Shown: piece by piece, positions 5,433 to 5,437 of the stretch
Numbering within the stretch: position 1 is the first letter of the stretch
How the letters are laid out: each line of letters starts with the position of its first letter
DNA from: Methanomicrobiales archaeon
GTDB taxonomy: Archaea > Halobacteriota > Methanomicrobia > Methanomicrobiales > Methanospirillaceae
NCBI GenBank assembly: GCA_012520015.1
Contig: JAAYPD010000200.1
Coordinates: 1 to 5,437 of the forward strand
Direction of reading: 5' to 3'
Length of the DNA: 5,437 nt
Translations under genes and position numbers: made by a program
The notes under the pieces: model-generated
Seen by the model: the letters and a program-made list of their open reading frames with translations, nothing else
What the model was told of the DNA's origin: nothing
The model's database searches: none

Positions 5433-5437
5433 GATGA

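Noticed and set aside
1..5437. CRISPR arrays, insertion sequences, tRNA or rRNA genes, and signs of recent transfer
   Set aside because: None were seen. There are no spaced direct repeats of CRISPR type, no transposase frames or terminal repeats, and no tRNA-like folds; the operon is intact and ordinary for a methanogen.

Overview
This window carries the methyl-coenzyme M reductase operon of a methanogenic archaeon. Five genes lie head to tail on the minus strand and are transcribed from the right edge leftwards in the order mcrB-mcrD-mcrC-mcrG-mcrA. The subunit sequences look most like the Methanomicrobiales, the Methanospirillum/Methanoregula-type methanogens that use H2/CO2 or formate. That placement rests on recognised sequence style, not a computed tree, and the genus is left open. 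Archaeal signals agree with it: GGAGG Shine-Dalgarno sites, an oligo-T terminator, and a TATA-box promoter placed for a leaderless transcript.

Right to middle (5437-2226): mcrB (beta subunit) begins at 5421 behind a good ribosome site; its promoter lies outside the window. mcrD follows after 19 bp. mcrC starts inside the mcrD stop codon. mcrG starts 4 bp after mcrC. Middle to left (2225-509): mcrA (alpha subunit) starts 13 bp after mcrG, with its ribosome site overlapping the mcrG stop. All five frames are intact and of normal family length.

Left part (508-1): a hairpin whose loop holds the mcrA stop codon is followed by a T-rich tract that should end the operon. A roughly 190-bp intergenic stretch with inverted repeats follows. 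A separate minus-strand gene then starts at 310 and runs off the left edge. It encodes an exported protein of unknown function with a clear signal peptide. Its promoter (TATA element at 333-340) and a 12-bp palindrome lie just upstream.

Together McrA, McrB and McrG form the alpha2-beta2-gamma2 enzyme that releases methane from methyl-coenzyme M and coenzyme B with the nickel cofactor F430. McrC belongs to the ATP-dependent machinery that reduces the nickel to its active state, and McrD is an assembly or cofactor-delivery partner. The coding content is a well-known system, and I found no new multi-gene system here. The less familiar material is the truncated exported-protein gene and the intergenic region between it and mcrA.
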